This document shows, one piece after another, positions 15,428 through 24,422 of a DNA stretch of 64,000 nucleotides (position 1 is the stretch's first letter; the number at the start of each line of letters is the position of its first letter). Made by a program: the position numbers and the translations under genes. A model generated the notes under the pieces. That model ran no database searches. It saw only the letters and a program-made list of their open reading frames with translations, and was not told the DNA's origin. The DNA comes from ZC4RG20 sp963782445 (GTDB lineage: Bacteria > Pseudomonadota > Gammaproteobacteria > Steroidobacterales > Rariloculaceae). The stretch covers positions 1,550,001-1,614,000 of the forward strand of contig CAWAJM010000001.1 of the NCBI GenBank assembly GCA_963782445.1, in the 5' to 3' direction.

Positions 15428-17752
15428 CTAGCCGAGCGCCGCGCGCACGCGCGCGGCCGTCAGCGGCAGGCGGCGGAACCGCGCGCCCGTTGCGTCGAAG
15501 AGCGCGTTGCCGACGGCGGCCGGCACCGTAACGTGCGCGGGCTCGCCCGCGCCGCCCGGGGGCAGCTCGGGCCGATCGAGTGTGACGATCTCGATGCGCT
15601 CGGGCGCGTCGGCGACATCGAGGATCGGATACGACTGCCAGTCGACGCTCGTGACCTGCGCGGCGTCGAAATGCACTTCCTCGAACAGCGTGCGGCTCAG
15701 GCCTTGCATGATGTTGCCTTCGATGGTCGCCTTGAGGCTGCGCGGATTGAAGACGAGGCCGCAGTCGTGTGCGACGAACACGCTCGGCACGCGCACGCGG
15801 CCCGTCCGCCGGTCGACCTCGACCTCGCAGACCGTGGCGACATGGCTGCCGAAGCCGCTGTTCAATGAGAGTCCGCGGCCGTGCAGAAGCTGGCGCTGGG
15901 TGCCGAAGCCGGCCGCGGGCGAGGGACGACGCCGCCAGCCGGCGAGCTTTTCGACCGCCGTGAGCACGGCTTTCTCGCGCGCGTCGGTCAGGTACTCGAG
16001 CCGGAACGCGAGCGGGTCCTGACCGATGCGCGCCGCGACCTCGTCGATGAACGACTCGTGCGCGAAGTGCACCTGCGGGTCCTGAGGGGCGCGCATGTGC
16101 GAGGTGCGTAGCGGCGAGGCGCGCGGCAGCAGCGTCGGTACGGTTTCCCAGAACTTCACGGCGATCGGGAACGCGTAGGACTCGCTGGGCACGCCGAAAT
16201 TCTGCGCGTCGCCTTTCTGCCAACCGAGCAGCTGGCCGACGAGCGTATCTTTCGGGTCGGCGGCGTTGTACAGGACATCCCAGCCCGAGAAGCCCTTTGC
16301 GCGGAAATACCAGGCGGCGACCTTGCCGTTCGCGTCGAGCCCGGCCTTGCACGTGATCACGGCCGCGGGCGCTTTGGGATCCCAGGCGTGGCCTTCGTGC
16401 CGCATCCATTGCACGCGCACGGGCCGGCCCACGGCCTGCGACAGCACGGCGGCCTCGAACGCGGCCTCGTCGGCGTCGCTGCGGCCGTAGGAGCCCGGCC
16501 CGGGCTTCCAGATCACGCGCACCTTGTCGACGGGCAGGTCCAAGATCTTGGCGATACCTTCACGCGTGGCGTGGGCCTTTTGGGTATCCGAGAAGATCAG
16601 GGCCTCGCCGCCGCGCACGTCAGCGACGCCGATCGAGGGCGCCATGCGGGCATGGGATTGGAACGGCAGCTCGTACTCGGCTTCGACGACCGTCGCAGCC
16701 CCGGCGATCGCGCGCAGGCTGGGCTGCGGATCGTAGTCGCGGCGCGGGCCGAAATTCGGGACGGAGTTGTCGGCGACGACGGGCGCCGCGCGAATGTGGT
16801 TGTAGAGCGACGCTTCGGCGGGGAAGGGCGGCGGGGGGGCGCTCCAGCGCACCTCGAGCTGCTTCGCCGCCTTGATCGCGTGCCACTCCGTCTCGGCGAC
16901 GACGGCGAGGAAGTCTTTCGTCCAGACGACGCGGGCGCCGGGGATGGCCGCGATCGACTGCTCGTCGACGGCGACGGGCAGCGCGTTCGCGACGGGCGGC
17001 CGCAGTGTGCGCCCGTGCAGCATGCCGGGCAGCGTCACGTGATGGCAGAATTCGGTCGTCGCCAGAATCTTGCCCGGGATGTCCTTGCGGGGAACGGGCG
17101 TCCCGACGACGGTGTAGTCCTTCGGGCTTTTCGGCGTCGCGCGGCCCTGGACCGCGAGGGCGTTGCCGTAGCGCTTGTTCCAGTCGAGGCCCGTCGCGAA
17201 GCCGGCCGCGATGAGCTGGCCGTAGCCGATGCGCCGGCCCGGGTCGGCCGTCACGTATACGACGCCGTCGGTGACGCCGAGCCCCGCGGCCGACGCGGCG
17301 AGATGCTCGGCCGCGCGTGCGAGGAGCACGCGCCGGGCCTCGGCCGCGGCATTGCGCAGCGGGTTCGCACCGAGCCGGCAGCCGCTCGAGCCCCCCGTGC
17401 CGCCCTGGTCCGGCGTGAGCCCCGTATCGGCCATGACGACGGCGACGCGATCCACGTCCACGCCGAGCTCCTCGGCTACGACCTGGGCGATCGCCGTGTC
17501 GACACCTTGGCCCATGTCCATCTTGCCGAAGAAGGCCGTCACGGCGCCGGCCGTGTCCACCTTGAGCCACGTGTCGAGCGCGTCCGGTGCGAGCGTGCGC
17601 GCCTTCGCCCAGCGCGTCTCGGCCTCGGCCGCGCCGATAGGCAGCAGAGCGATGGTGCCCGCGGCGCGGACGGCAAAGACGAGGCCGGCGCCGCTGCGCA
17701 AAAAACGCCGGCGGTCGAAGTGCGGCGCGTCGGGGTCAGGCTTGCGATGCAT
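15428..17752 (-). CDS. Molybdenum hydroxylase large subunit, isoquinoline 1-oxidoreductase beta type
   Basis: The 774-aa product begins with a twin-arginine signal (DRRRFLRSGAGLVFAV), so it should be folded with cofactor and exported. It belongs to the xanthine dehydrogenase family with molybdopterin-cytosine-dinucleotide-type organisation. Recognisable parts are GKMDMGQGVDTAIAQVVAEE, GGTGGSSGCRLG, FQSHARMAPSIGVADV and the final GAGEPAHVTVPAAVGNALF with the catalytic glutamate region (GGAGE). Substrates of this group are N-heterocycles or aldehydes; which one is unknown. It overlaps the small 2Fe-2S subunit by 17 bp. No cytochrome subunit is adjacent. Confidence 0.88.
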   Translation of the reverse strand: MHRKPDPDAPHFDRRRFLRSGAGLVFAVRAAGTIALLPIGAAEAETRWAKARTLAPDALDTWLKVDTAGAVTAFFGKMDMGQGVDTAIAQVVAEELGVDVDRVAVVMADTGLTPDQGGTGGSSGCRLGANPLRNAAAEARRVLLARAAEHLAASAAGLGVTDGVVYVTADPGRRIGYGQLIAAGFATGLDWNKRYGNALAVQGRATPKSPKDYTVVGTPVPRKDIPGKILATTEFCHHVTLPGMLHGRTLRPPVANALPVAVDEQSIAAIPGARVVWTKDFLAVVAETEWHAIKAAKQLEVRWSAPPPPFPAEASLYNHIRAAPVVADNSVPNFGPRRDYDPQPSLRAIAGAATVVEAEYELPFQSHARMAPSIGVADVRGGEALIFSDTQKAHATREGIAKILDLPVDKVRVIWKPGPGSYGRSDADEAAFEAAVLSQAVGRPVRVQWMRHEGHAWDPKAPAAVITCKAGLDANGKVAAWYFRAKGFSGWDVLYNAADPKDTLVGQLLGWQKGDAQNFGVPSESYAFPIAVKFWETVPTLLPRASPLRTSHMRAPQDPQVHFAHESFIDEVAARIGQDPLAFRLEYLTDAREKAVLTAVEKLAGWRRRPSPAAGFGTQRQLLHGRGLSLNSGFGSHVATVCEVEVDRRTGRVRVPSVFVAHDCGLVFNPRSLKATIEGNIMQGLSRTLFEEVHFDAAQVTSVDWQSYPILDVADAPERIEIVTLDRPELPPGGAGEPAHVTVPAAVGNALFDATGARFRRLPLTAARVRAALG

Positions 17753-18230
17753 GCGCGTCTGCCCGCCGGCTCATGAGCTCGGCCGCCCGGCGCACGGCGC
17801 GCAGGATCGCCATGTGCGTGCCGCAGCGGCACTTCAGACCCGTGAGCATGCCGCGGATCTCGTCCTCGCTCGGCGCGGGATTGCGCTCGAGGCCGGCCAC
17901 GGCCGTCATGATCCAGCCGTTCGCGCAGTAGCCGCATTGCGCGGCTTCCTCCTCAATGAAGGCGGCCTGCACGGGATGCGGCGCCGCGGCCGTGCCGAGG
18001 CCGTCGAGTGTACGAATCGGCGCGCCGGCCGCGGCCGAGATCGGGACGACGCAGGAGCGCAGCGCCGAGCCGCCGAGGATGACCGTGCAGGCGCCGCATT
18101 GTGCGAGGCCGCAGCCGAATTTTGGGCCCTTGAGCGCGAGGTCGCCCCGCAGCGCATAGAGCAGCGGCATGTCGGCGTCGGCCTCGACTTCGCGCGGCTG
18201 GCCGTCGACGACGAGCGTGAAGCGTGGCAT
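17736..18230 (-). CDS. 2Fe-2S subunit of the molybdenum hydroxylase
   Basis: The 164-aa product has the plant-type ferredoxin motif GCGLAQCGACTVI with a fourth cysteine in LRSCVVPI. The second cluster follows in QCGYCANGWIM and KCRCGTHM. This is the IorA-type alpha subunit passing electrons from the Mo centre. The start at 18230 follows GGGGGAGGGG. The gene precedes and overlaps the large subunit, giving a two-gene operon. Confidence 0.93.
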   Translation of the reverse strand: MPRFTLVVDGQPREVEADADMPLLYALRGDLALKGPKFGCGLAQCGACTVILGGSALRSCVVPISAAAGAPIRTLDGLGTAAAPHPVQAAFIEEEAAQCGYCANGWIMTAVAGLERNPAPSEDEIRGMLTGLKCRCGTHMAILRAVRRAAELMSRRADAHASQA

Positions 18231-18343
18231 CGCAGCCCCTCCCCCTGGAAAGCTGCAGAAGAGGATAGCGCGGGCCCGGGATGCGCGCGAGGGCGCGCCT
18301 CGGCGCGGAACGCGACGGGCAGCCTCTGTATAATCGGGCGGCC

Positions 18344-19342
18344 ATGACGGCCTTATCCGTTCTCGATCTCGCATTCGTCCCCGAGGGCTCCACGCCCGCC
18401 GACGCGCTGCGTAACAGCGTCGATCTCGCGCGTCACGCGGAGGAGTGCGGCTACCGGCGCTATTGGCTGGCCGAGCATCACAACATGGTCGGCATCGCGA
18501 GCGCCGCGACATCCATCTGCATCGGCCACGTCGCGGCCGGAACGCGCACGATCCGCGTCGGCTCCGGCGGCGTCATGCTGCCGAACCATTCGCCGCTCGT
18601 GATCGCCGAGCAGTTCGGTACGCTCGAGACCCTTTTCCCGGGCCGCATCGATCTCGGTCTCGGGCGCGCGCCGGGCACGGACCAGCGCACGTTGCGTGCG
18701 CTGCGCCGCAATCCAGCGAGCGCCGATACCTTTCCGGACGATGTGCTGGAGCTCCAAGCCCTGCTAGGCCCCGTGCAGCCGGGCCAGGCCGTACAGGCCG
18801 TCCCGGGGAGCGGTACGCGCGTGCCGCTGTGGATCCTCGGGTCGAGCCTCTACGGCGCGCAGCTTGCCGCTGCGCTCGGTCTGCCTTATGCGTTCGCCTC
18901 ACACTTCGCACCGGACGCGCTCATGGATGCGCTGGCCGTTTACCGCTCGCGCTTCAAGCCCTCCGAGCAGCTCGACCGGCCTTACGCCATGGTCGGCGCG
19001 AACGTCTTCGCCGCCGAGACTGACGCCGAGGCGCGCCGGCTGTTCACGTCCGCGCAACAGGCGTTCACGAACCTCATGCGCGGCACGCGCGGTAAGCTCC
19101 AACCGCCCATCGACGATATCGATCGCTACTGGACGCCGCTCGAGAAGGCGCAGGCCTCGGGGATGCTGGCCTGCTCTTTTGTCGGCGCCCCGGAGACCGT
19201 CGCCGAAGCCACGGGCCGCTTCGTCGCGCAGACGGGGGCGGACGAGGTCATCGTCGCGTCGGCCATCTACGAGCACGCCGCGCGGTGCCGATCCTACGAG
19301 CTGCTCGCGCAAGCCGCGGCCGCGTCCGGCTGGTTCGCGTAG
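18344..19342 (+). CDS. Luciferase-like FMN-dependent oxidoreductase (MsnO8-type)
   Basis: The 332-aa TIM-barrel protein of the bacterial luciferase superfamily has landmarks YRRYWLAEHHNM, TRTIRVGSGGVMLPNHSPL, AEQFGTLETLFPGRIDLGLG and RAPGTD. These match the short-chain LLM subgroup that includes E. coli YhbW. It is expected to use FMNH2 or F420-like flavin cofactor; the substrate is unknown. The start at 18344 follows the family; the frame opens at 18281. It leads a likely transcription unit with djlA and the fumarylacetoacetase-family gene. Confidence 0.88.
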   Translation: MTALSVLDLAFVPEGSTPADALRNSVDLARHAEECGYRRYWLAEHHNMVGIASAATSICIGHVAAGTRTIRVGSGGVMLPNHSPLVIAEQFGTLETLFPGRIDLGLGRAPGTDQRTLRALRRNPASADTFPDDVLELQALLGPVQPGQAVQAVPGSGTRVPLWILGSSLYGAQLAAALGLPYAFASHFAPDALMDALAVYRSRFKPSEQLDRPYAMVGANVFAAETDAEARRLFTSAQQAFTNLMRGTRGKLQPPIDDIDRYWTPLEKAQASGMLACSFVGAPETVAEATGRFVAQTGADEVIVASAIYEHAARCRSYELLAQAAAASGWFA

Positions 19343-19350
19343 CCCTGCGC

Positions 19351-20142
19351 ATGACCGAAGTCTTCATCGGCGCGATCATCGGCTTCTTCGTCCTCGGCTA
19401 TCGCGGGATCGTCATCGGCGCGGCCCTCGGCTGGTTCGTCGGCTGGCTCAGGCGCAACGCACAGCCGGGCGGCTCGGGCGAGTTCCAATCGCAATTTATC
19501 GAATCGACCTTCGCCGTCATGGGCGCCGTCTGCAAGGCCGACAGCGTGGTCACGGCCGACGAGATCCGCGCGGCCGAGAGCCTCTTCGATCGTTTACGCC
19601 TCTCCGGCGAGCAGCGCGAGGCAGCGAAGGCCGCGTTCAACCGCGGGAAGTCGCAGGACTTCGATGTCGACGGCGAGGTGGCGCGCTTTGCGACCGTCGC
19701 GCGCGGGCGCGTGGGATTCCTGCATCTGTTTCTGCAGGTGCAGCTCATGGCCGTCGGCGCCGATGGGCGTCTGCATCCGGCCGAGCATGCGATGCTCGTG
19801 CGCATCGCGCACGGCCTCGGTCTGACCGGCGCGGCCGTCGCGCAGCTCGAGGCGCTGTTGCGCACGGCGATGGGGGGAGCCTATGCGGCCGGTGCCGGCG
19901 CCGGAGCAGGCGGGGCCCCCGCGCGGGATCGGCTCGCCGATGCCTTCGCTGCGCTCGGGCTCGAGCCCTCGGCCACCGACAGCGAGGTCAAGCGCGCCTA
20001 TCGGCATCTCATGAACGAGAATCATCCCGACAAACTCGCCGCGCGGGGACTGCCCGAGAGCATGCGGGAGGTCGCCGAGGAGCGCTCGCGCGAGATCAAC
20101 ACGGCCTATCAGGTCATCAAGGCGGCGAGACCCGGGTTATGA
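19351..20142 (+). CDS. djlA: Membrane-anchored J-domain co-chaperone DjlA
   Basis: The 263-aa product has an N-terminal membrane segment with glycine pattern (GAIIGFFVLGYRGIVIGAALG), a central TerB-like helical domain (about 50-165), a Gly/Ala linker and a C-terminal J domain with the HPD motif in NENHPDKLAARGLP. DjlA stimulates DnaK at the inner membrane and is linked to envelope stress signalling. The ribosome site is weak. The stop overlaps the next gene by 4 bp (ATGA). Confidence 0.9.
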   Translation: MTEVFIGAIIGFFVLGYRGIVIGAALGWFVGWLRRNAQPGGSGEFQSQFIESTFAVMGAVCKADSVVTADEIRAAESLFDRLRLSGEQREAAKAAFNRGKSQDFDVDGEVARFATVARGRVGFLHLFLQVQLMAVGADGRLHPAEHAMLVRIAHGLGLTGAAVAQLEALLRTAMGGAYAAGAGAGAGGAPARDRLADAFAALGLEPSATDSEVKRAYRHLMNENHPDKLAARGLPESMREVAEERSREINTAYQVIKAARPGL

Positions 20143-20999
20143 AGATCGTGCGCTATGCACGCGGGGGCGCCGAGCGGGTCGGTCTCGTGACGGGCGGAGG
20201 CGTGGCGGACTTGGCCGGCGTGCTCGCGGGACGCACATTCGCCGAGGCCCTCGCGCCGGCCGCGCTGGCGGACATTGCGGCCGCCGCACCCTCGCTCGCG
20301 CCCGAGCTCGCGCTCGAGGAGGCCGACTACGCGCTGCCGGCGCCGCCGACAGCCAAGATCCTGTGCATCGGCCGCAACTACGGCCGCTATCACGAGGTCG
20401 AGCGCGAAGGACGCCCGAAATGGCCCAGCGTCTTCGCGCGCTTCGCGTCGAGCCTCGTGCCGCACGGCCGGCCCCTCGTGCGGCCACGGGCCTCCGAGCA
20501 GCTGGACTACGAGGGCGAGCTCTGCGCCGTCATCGGCAGGCGGGCGCGCCACCTCGATGTCGGCGAGGCGCTGCTGCACGTCGCGGGCTACACGATCATG
20601 AACGAGGGCTCGGTCCGCGACTGGCAGCGCTACGGCAGCCAGAACTGCCCGGGCAAGAACTTCTGGCATTCGGGCGCGCTCGGTCCGTTCGTCGTCACGC
20701 GCGACGAGATTCCGGACCCGGGTGGGCTGACGATCGAGACACGCGTCGATGGCGAGATGCGCCAGCAAGGCGGCACGGCTGCGATGCTGTTCTCGGTCGC
20801 CGAGCTGCTCGCGCACGTGTCCCGCTTTACCTGGCTCGAGCCCGGCGACATCGTCTCGACGGGCAGTCCGGGCGGCTCGGCCGTCGACGCGGCGCCGCCG
20901 CGCTGGCTGCGTCCGGGGCAAACGGTCGAGGTCGAAATCGAGCGCATCGGCGTATTGCGCAACACCGTCGTCGCCGAGGGAGACGCCGGCGCAGGTTGA
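20139..20999 (+). CDS. Fumarylacetoacetate hydrolase-family protein
   Basis: The 286-aa product has the family C-terminal domain from about residue 70 (ILCIGRNYGRYHEVE). Divalent-metal ligands are the two glutamates in DYEGELCAVIG and the Asp in SVRDWQRYG, and the later STGSPGG segment is typical. Members hydrolyse or isomerise C-C bonds in 2-keto acids of aromatic degradation. The exact substrate is not evident and no catabolic partners are adjacent. It is translationally coupled to djlA, which says little about its job. Confidence 0.87.
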   Translation: MKIVRYARGGAERVGLVTGGGVADLAGVLAGRTFAEALAPAALADIAAAAPSLAPELALEEADYALPAPPTAKILCIGRNYGRYHEVEREGRPKWPSVFARFASSLVPHGRPLVRPRASEQLDYEGELCAVIGRRARHLDVGEALLHVAGYTIMNEGSVRDWQRYGSQNCPGKNFWHSGALGPFVVTRDEIPDPGGLTIETRVDGEMRQQGGTAAMLFSVAELLAHVSRFTWLEPGDIVSTGSPGGSAVDAAPPRWLRPGQTVEVEIERIGVLRNTVVAEGDAGAG

Positions 21000-21116
21000 G
21001 CGGCGCGGCCGGCCGCGTCGCTTTATCGGCGGCGTTCAGTGCGCGGCTTCGGGCGCTCCAGGCGGCTTCGCCTCGAGCGTCTGCTAAGCGCCTCCTTTGG
21101 CCGCCAGAGCCCAAAT

Positions 21117-21134
21117 CCGTTCAGGAATCATGCG
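21117..21134 (-). repeat. 18-bp dispersed repeat, copy 2
   Basis: The minus strand reads CGCATGATTCCTGAACGG, identical to copy 1 at 7915. It lies between the convergent fumarylacetoacetase-family and histidine phosphatase genes. Confidence 0.75.
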
Positions 21135-21142
21135 GGCTCATC

Positions 21143-21790
21143 TCAATGCAATGCCGCTTCCTGCGCCAGGTGCGGCCATTGGTCCATGGCCACGTGCCCC
21201 ACGATGACGGCGCGCCCGTTCTCGGGCCGCAGGATCAGCGCGCCGCCGTCGTGCGTCTCGCGGCCGGCGGCGCCGAAGGCGCCGGCCATGTTGGGCAGGT
21301 GTGTGATCATGAGCGTATCCGTGCCGGCACGCGGGGGCTGCGCCGCGCGGTCGCGCAGCCACTTCGACCGCTGCGTGCCGGCGTCGCCCTTCATGCCCTG
21401 TTTGCCTTCGGCGAGCTTCGGCACGGCCCGGGGATTCTCGAAGCCGAGCAGGTGCGCCGTCTCGCGGGCGCGAAAGGCGGGGCTCACGAGCACGTCGCCG
21501 ACGGGAATCGAGAGGCGCTTCAAGGCCCGGCCCATGGCTGCCGCGGCGCTTCGGCCCTGCGCGTCGAGCTGGCGCTCGAGCTGCGTGTTCCCGGCGGCGG
21601 CGTGTTCCGAATCCGGCCGCGCGCGCGGCGATTCGGCGTGGCGCATGACGATGACATAGCCGCCGTGGCGCAGCGCGTCGACGAGGGCCGCGCCCGTCAA
21701 CGTTTCGGCGGCAGCGAGGCCACAGGAGAACGAAGCTGCCGCGACGGCGGCCAGCGAGAGAACCGCGGTTCTTAGCGTCTTCGTCGTCAT
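21143..21790 (-). CDS. Exported histidine phosphatase-family protein
   Basis: The 215-aa product has a signal peptide (about residues 1-28, ending GLAAAE). The phosphoglycerate-mutase-like signature is VIVMRHAESPRA, with the phospho-accepting histidine, and the second catalytic histidine is in TLMITHLPNM. The target is unknown; periplasmic location follows from the signal. GAGGTG precedes the ATG. tRNA-Ser lies just upstream on the same strand. Confidence 0.86.
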   Translation of the reverse strand: MTTKTLRTAVLSLAAVAAASFSCGLAAAETLTGAALVDALRHGGYVIVMRHAESPRARPDSEHAAAGNTQLERQLDAQGRSAAAAMGRALKRLSIPVGDVLVSPAFRARETAHLLGFENPRAVPKLAEGKQGMKGDAGTQRSKWLRDRAAQPPRAGTDTLMITHLPNMAGAFGAAGRETHDGGALILRPENGRAVIVGHVAMDQWPHLAQEAALH

Positions 21791-21811
21791 GGCCGCACCT
21801 CGAGTTGTGAG

Positions 21812-21902
21812 TGGCGGAGAGGGAGGGATTCGAACCCTCGATACGCTTTTGGCGTATACACACTTTCCAGGCGTGCGCCTTCGACCGCTCGGCCACCTCT
21901 CC
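21812..21902 (-). tRNA. tRNA-Ser (anticodon GGA)
   Basis: The minus strand gives GGAGAGGTGGCCGAG at the 5' end, the anticodon loop CTGGAAA with GGA at 21866-21868, a long variable arm (class II), GAGGGTTCGAATCCCTC as the T arm, and an encoded CCA at the 3' end. The acceptor pairs GGAGAGG with CCTCTCC. Confidence 0.97.
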
Positions 21903-22007
21903 GCTGCCGCCGCCTTGGGGCTAAGCGCGGGAGGTTAGCCCAAACGTCGGCGCAGTTCCATCCGGCGGCCGCGACGGGGCCGGGCCGGACTGGTAGAATT
22001 GTCATGT

Positions 22008-22107
22008 CCGCGTCGGTCCCCCCGCGACGACCAGCCGTGAACCCCGTCAGGCCCGGAAGGGAGCAGCGGTAGCGGCCCGGTCGGGTGCCGGGGTCGGGCT
22101 GACGCGG
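22008..22107 (+). ncRNA. ffs: Signal recognition particle RNA (4.5S)
   Basis: The conserved hairpin core GTCAGGCCCGGAAGGGAGCA is present, followed by AGCGG. The outer ends CCGCGTCGG and the complementary CTGACGCGG close a long stem of about 100 nt. This is the small bacterial SRP RNA that binds Ffh. A TAGAAT at 21994-21999 is a plausible -10 box just upstream, and a T-rich stretch follows at about 22110. Its place ahead of dnaX is usual in proteobacteria. Confidence 0.95.
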
Positions 22108-22156
22108 ATCTTGATTTTTGGGTAGCCGTTCGGCGACGACGGGGGGCGCGAGGAGC

Positions 22157-24007
22157 GTGAGTTACACGGTTCTGGCCGTGAAGTGGCGGCCGCGGCGGTT
22201 CGAGGACCTCGTCGGTCAGCAGCACGTCGTCCAGGCCCTCGTGAACTCGCTCGCGGCCGCGCGTGTGCATCACGCCTATCTTTTCTCGGGCACGCGGGGC
22301 GTGGGCAAGACCACGGTCGCCCGCATCCTGGCCAAGGCGCTGAATTGCGAGCAGGGCATCGTGGCGGAGCCCTGCGGGGTCTGCGATGCCTGCACCGCCA
22401 TCGATCAGGGCCGCTTCGTCGATCTCGTCGAGGTCGATGCGGCGTCGCGAACCAAGGTCGACGACACGCGCGAGCTGCTCGACAACGTTCAGTACGCGCC
22501 CTCGCGCGGGCGTTACAAGGTGTACCTCATCGACGAGGTGCATATGCTCTCGAACCACTCGTTCAATGCGTTGCTCAAGACGCTCGAGGAACCGCCGCCG
22601 CACGTCAAGTTTCTGCTCGCAACGACGGACCCCCAGAAGCTGCCGATCACCGTGCTCTCGCGCTGCCTGCAGTTCAACCTCAAGCGTCTGACGCTGGCCC
22701 AGATCCAAGCGCAGCTCGACAAGGTCGCGCAGGCGGAGGGCATCGCCGCCGAGGCCGACGGGCTCAAAGCGCTCGCGAAGGCCGCCGACGGCAGCATGCG
22801 GGATGCGCTGAGTATGCTGGACCAGGCCGTCGCTTTCGGGAACGGCGAGGTCAAGGCGGAGCTCGTGAACGCCATGCTCGGCACGATCGACCGAGGCCAC
22901 GTGCTGCGCATGCTCGAGGCGCTCGCGGCCGCCGACGGCTCGGCGCTGCTCGACGAGGCGGAGCGGCTCGAGGAGATGGCGCCCGACTATGGCGCCGTGC
23001 TCGAGGAGCTCATGGGGCTGCTGCAGCAGCTTGCGGTCATCCAGCTCGTCGGCCCGCGCCTGCCCGAGGAGGATCTCGAGGCGCTACAGCCCCTGGCTGC
23101 GCGCGTCTCGCCCGAGGACGTGCAGCTCTATTACCAGATCGCGCTGCAGGGGCGGCGGGATTTGCCCGTCGCGCGCGATCAGCGCGCCGCGGTCGAAATG
23201 ACGCTGCTCCGGATGCTCGCGTTCCGCCCGGCCGGCGACGGCGGCCCCGGCATCGACGCGGGCGCCGCGGACGGGCGCCCAGCGCCGGCCGCCGAGCGGC
23301 GGCCGGTCACGGGTGCGGCGGCCGTCAAGGCACGGCTCGCGGCCAACGCCGCCGAGGCGGGGCCGCGGGCGCGCAATGGCGCCGGCGCCGCGGAGCCACG
23401 GGAGACGCCGGCGGCGGCCTCGCGTTCGGCGGACGGGCCGCAGCCGTCCTCGAGGCGCCGCAAGGCGGCACAGGTCGCGTCCGCGCCGGGCGCCGACGAA
23501 GGGGCCGCACCCATCGGCGCCGATGACGCCTACGCCGATTACGAGGCTTATGCGGCCGAGACCGCTGCGACGCCCGAGGATTACGATTCGCCCGGGCCGC
23601 AAGGCGCCACCGAGGCCGGCGCCGGGGCCGCGCAGGACTGGTCCGCGCTCGTGGCCGGCGCCGAGCTGCGCGGAGCGGCGCGGCAGCTGGCCGATCACTG
23701 CGAGCTCGCGGCCGTGACCGGTTCGCGCCTCGAGCTCGTTCTCGCCGCCGACAAGGAGACGCTGAACACCCAGCAGCTTCGTGAGCGGCTGCAGGCCGGG
23801 ATTGGCCAGTACCTGGGCCGGCGAGTTACGCTGACTATTACGCCCGGGACGCCGCCGCGCCCGACGCCGGCCGAGCGGCGGGCCGCCAGCGAGAACGCGC
23901 GCGTGCGCAGGGCCCGCGAGTCCATGGAGCGCGATCCGAACGTCAAGGCCGCGCAGGAGGCTTTCGGGGCCGTGCTGGAGCCGGATTCGGTTCGGCCCGC
24001 GGACTGA
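22157..24007 (+). CDS. dnaX: DNA polymerase III subunits gamma/tau
   Basis: From the GTG at 22157 (VSYTVLAVKWRPRRFEDLVG) the product is 616 aa. The AAA+ part has Walker A GTRGVGKTT, zinc-binding cysteines in LNCEQG and PCGVCDAC, the Walker B region YLIDEVHMLS and the SRC motif VLSRCLQF. A low-complexity Ala/Pro/Arg linker (about 385-500) precedes a C-terminal tau domain. It loads the sliding clamp and couples the replisome. I saw no A-rich slippery site for a gamma frameshift. It begins the dnaX-ybaB-recR group. Confidence 0.96.
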   Translation: MSYTVLAVKWRPRRFEDLVGQQHVVQALVNSLAAARVHHAYLFSGTRGVGKTTVARILAKALNCEQGIVAEPCGVCDACTAIDQGRFVDLVEVDAASRTKVDDTRELLDNVQYAPSRGRYKVYLIDEVHMLSNHSFNALLKTLEEPPPHVKFLLATTDPQKLPITVLSRCLQFNLKRLTLAQIQAQLDKVAQAEGIAAEADGLKALAKAADGSMRDALSMLDQAVAFGNGEVKAELVNAMLGTIDRGHVLRMLEALAAADGSALLDEAERLEEMAPDYGAVLEELMGLLQQLAVIQLVGPRLPEEDLEALQPLAARVSPEDVQLYYQIALQGRRDLPVARDQRAAVEMTLLRMLAFRPAGDGGPGIDAGAADGRPAPAAERRPVTGAAAVKARLAANAAEAGPRARNGAGAAEPRETPAAASRSADGPQPSSRRRKAAQVASAPGADEGAAPIGADDAYADYEAYAAETAATPEDYDSPGPQGATEAGAGAAQDWSALVAGAELRGAARQLADHCELAAVTGSRLELVLAADKETLNTQQLRERLQAGIGQYLGRRVTLTITPGTPPRPTPAERRAASENARVRRARESMERDPNVKAAQEAFGAVLEPDSVRPAD

Positions 24008-24064
24008 GAACCACGAGTCCGGCCGCGCGCCGCGGGATCGGACAGCATTGAAGGAAGCGACGAA

Positions 24065-24385
24065 ATGAAAGGCTTGGGCCAGCTCATGCGGCAAGCGCAG
24101 CAGATGCAGGAGACGATGCAGAAGGCGCAGGAGGAGCTCGCGACGATCGAAGTCGAGGGCCAGTCCGGCGGCGGCATGGTCAAAGTGCGCATGACGTGCA
24201 AACACGATGTGCGCAAGGTGGAGATCGAGCCGCAGCTCATCGGCGACGACAAGGACATGCTCGAGGACCTCGTCGCGGCCGCCATCAACGACGCGAACCG
24301 CAAGGTCGAGACCACGGTGCAGGAGAAGCTTTCCTCCGTGACGGGCGGGCTCTCCCTGCCGGAGGGCATGAAGCTGCCGTTCTAG
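24065..24385 (+). CDS. ybaB: YbaB/EbfC nucleoid-associated protein
   Basis: The 106-aa product, MKGLGQLMRQAQQMQETMQK..., has the paired helices and central beta hairpin of the family. It binds DNA as a tweezer-like dimer. AGGAAG lies upstream of the ATG. It sits between dnaX and recR as in most gammaproteobacteria, 57 bp after dnaX and 37 bp before recR. Confidence 0.95.
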   Translation: MKGLGQLMRQAQQMQETMQKAQEELATIEVEGQSGGGMVKVRMTCKHDVRKVEIEPQLIGDDKDMLEDLVAAAINDANRKVETTVQEKLSSVTGGLSLPEGMKLPF

Positions 24386-24422
24386 CGGCGCCGCGGCGTT
24401 TCTTCATCGCACGAATCGCATC

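Noticed and set aside
22157..24007. Programmed frameshift giving a short gamma form of DnaX
   Set aside because: No A-AAA-AAG-like slippery run or downstream hairpin was found at the expected place.
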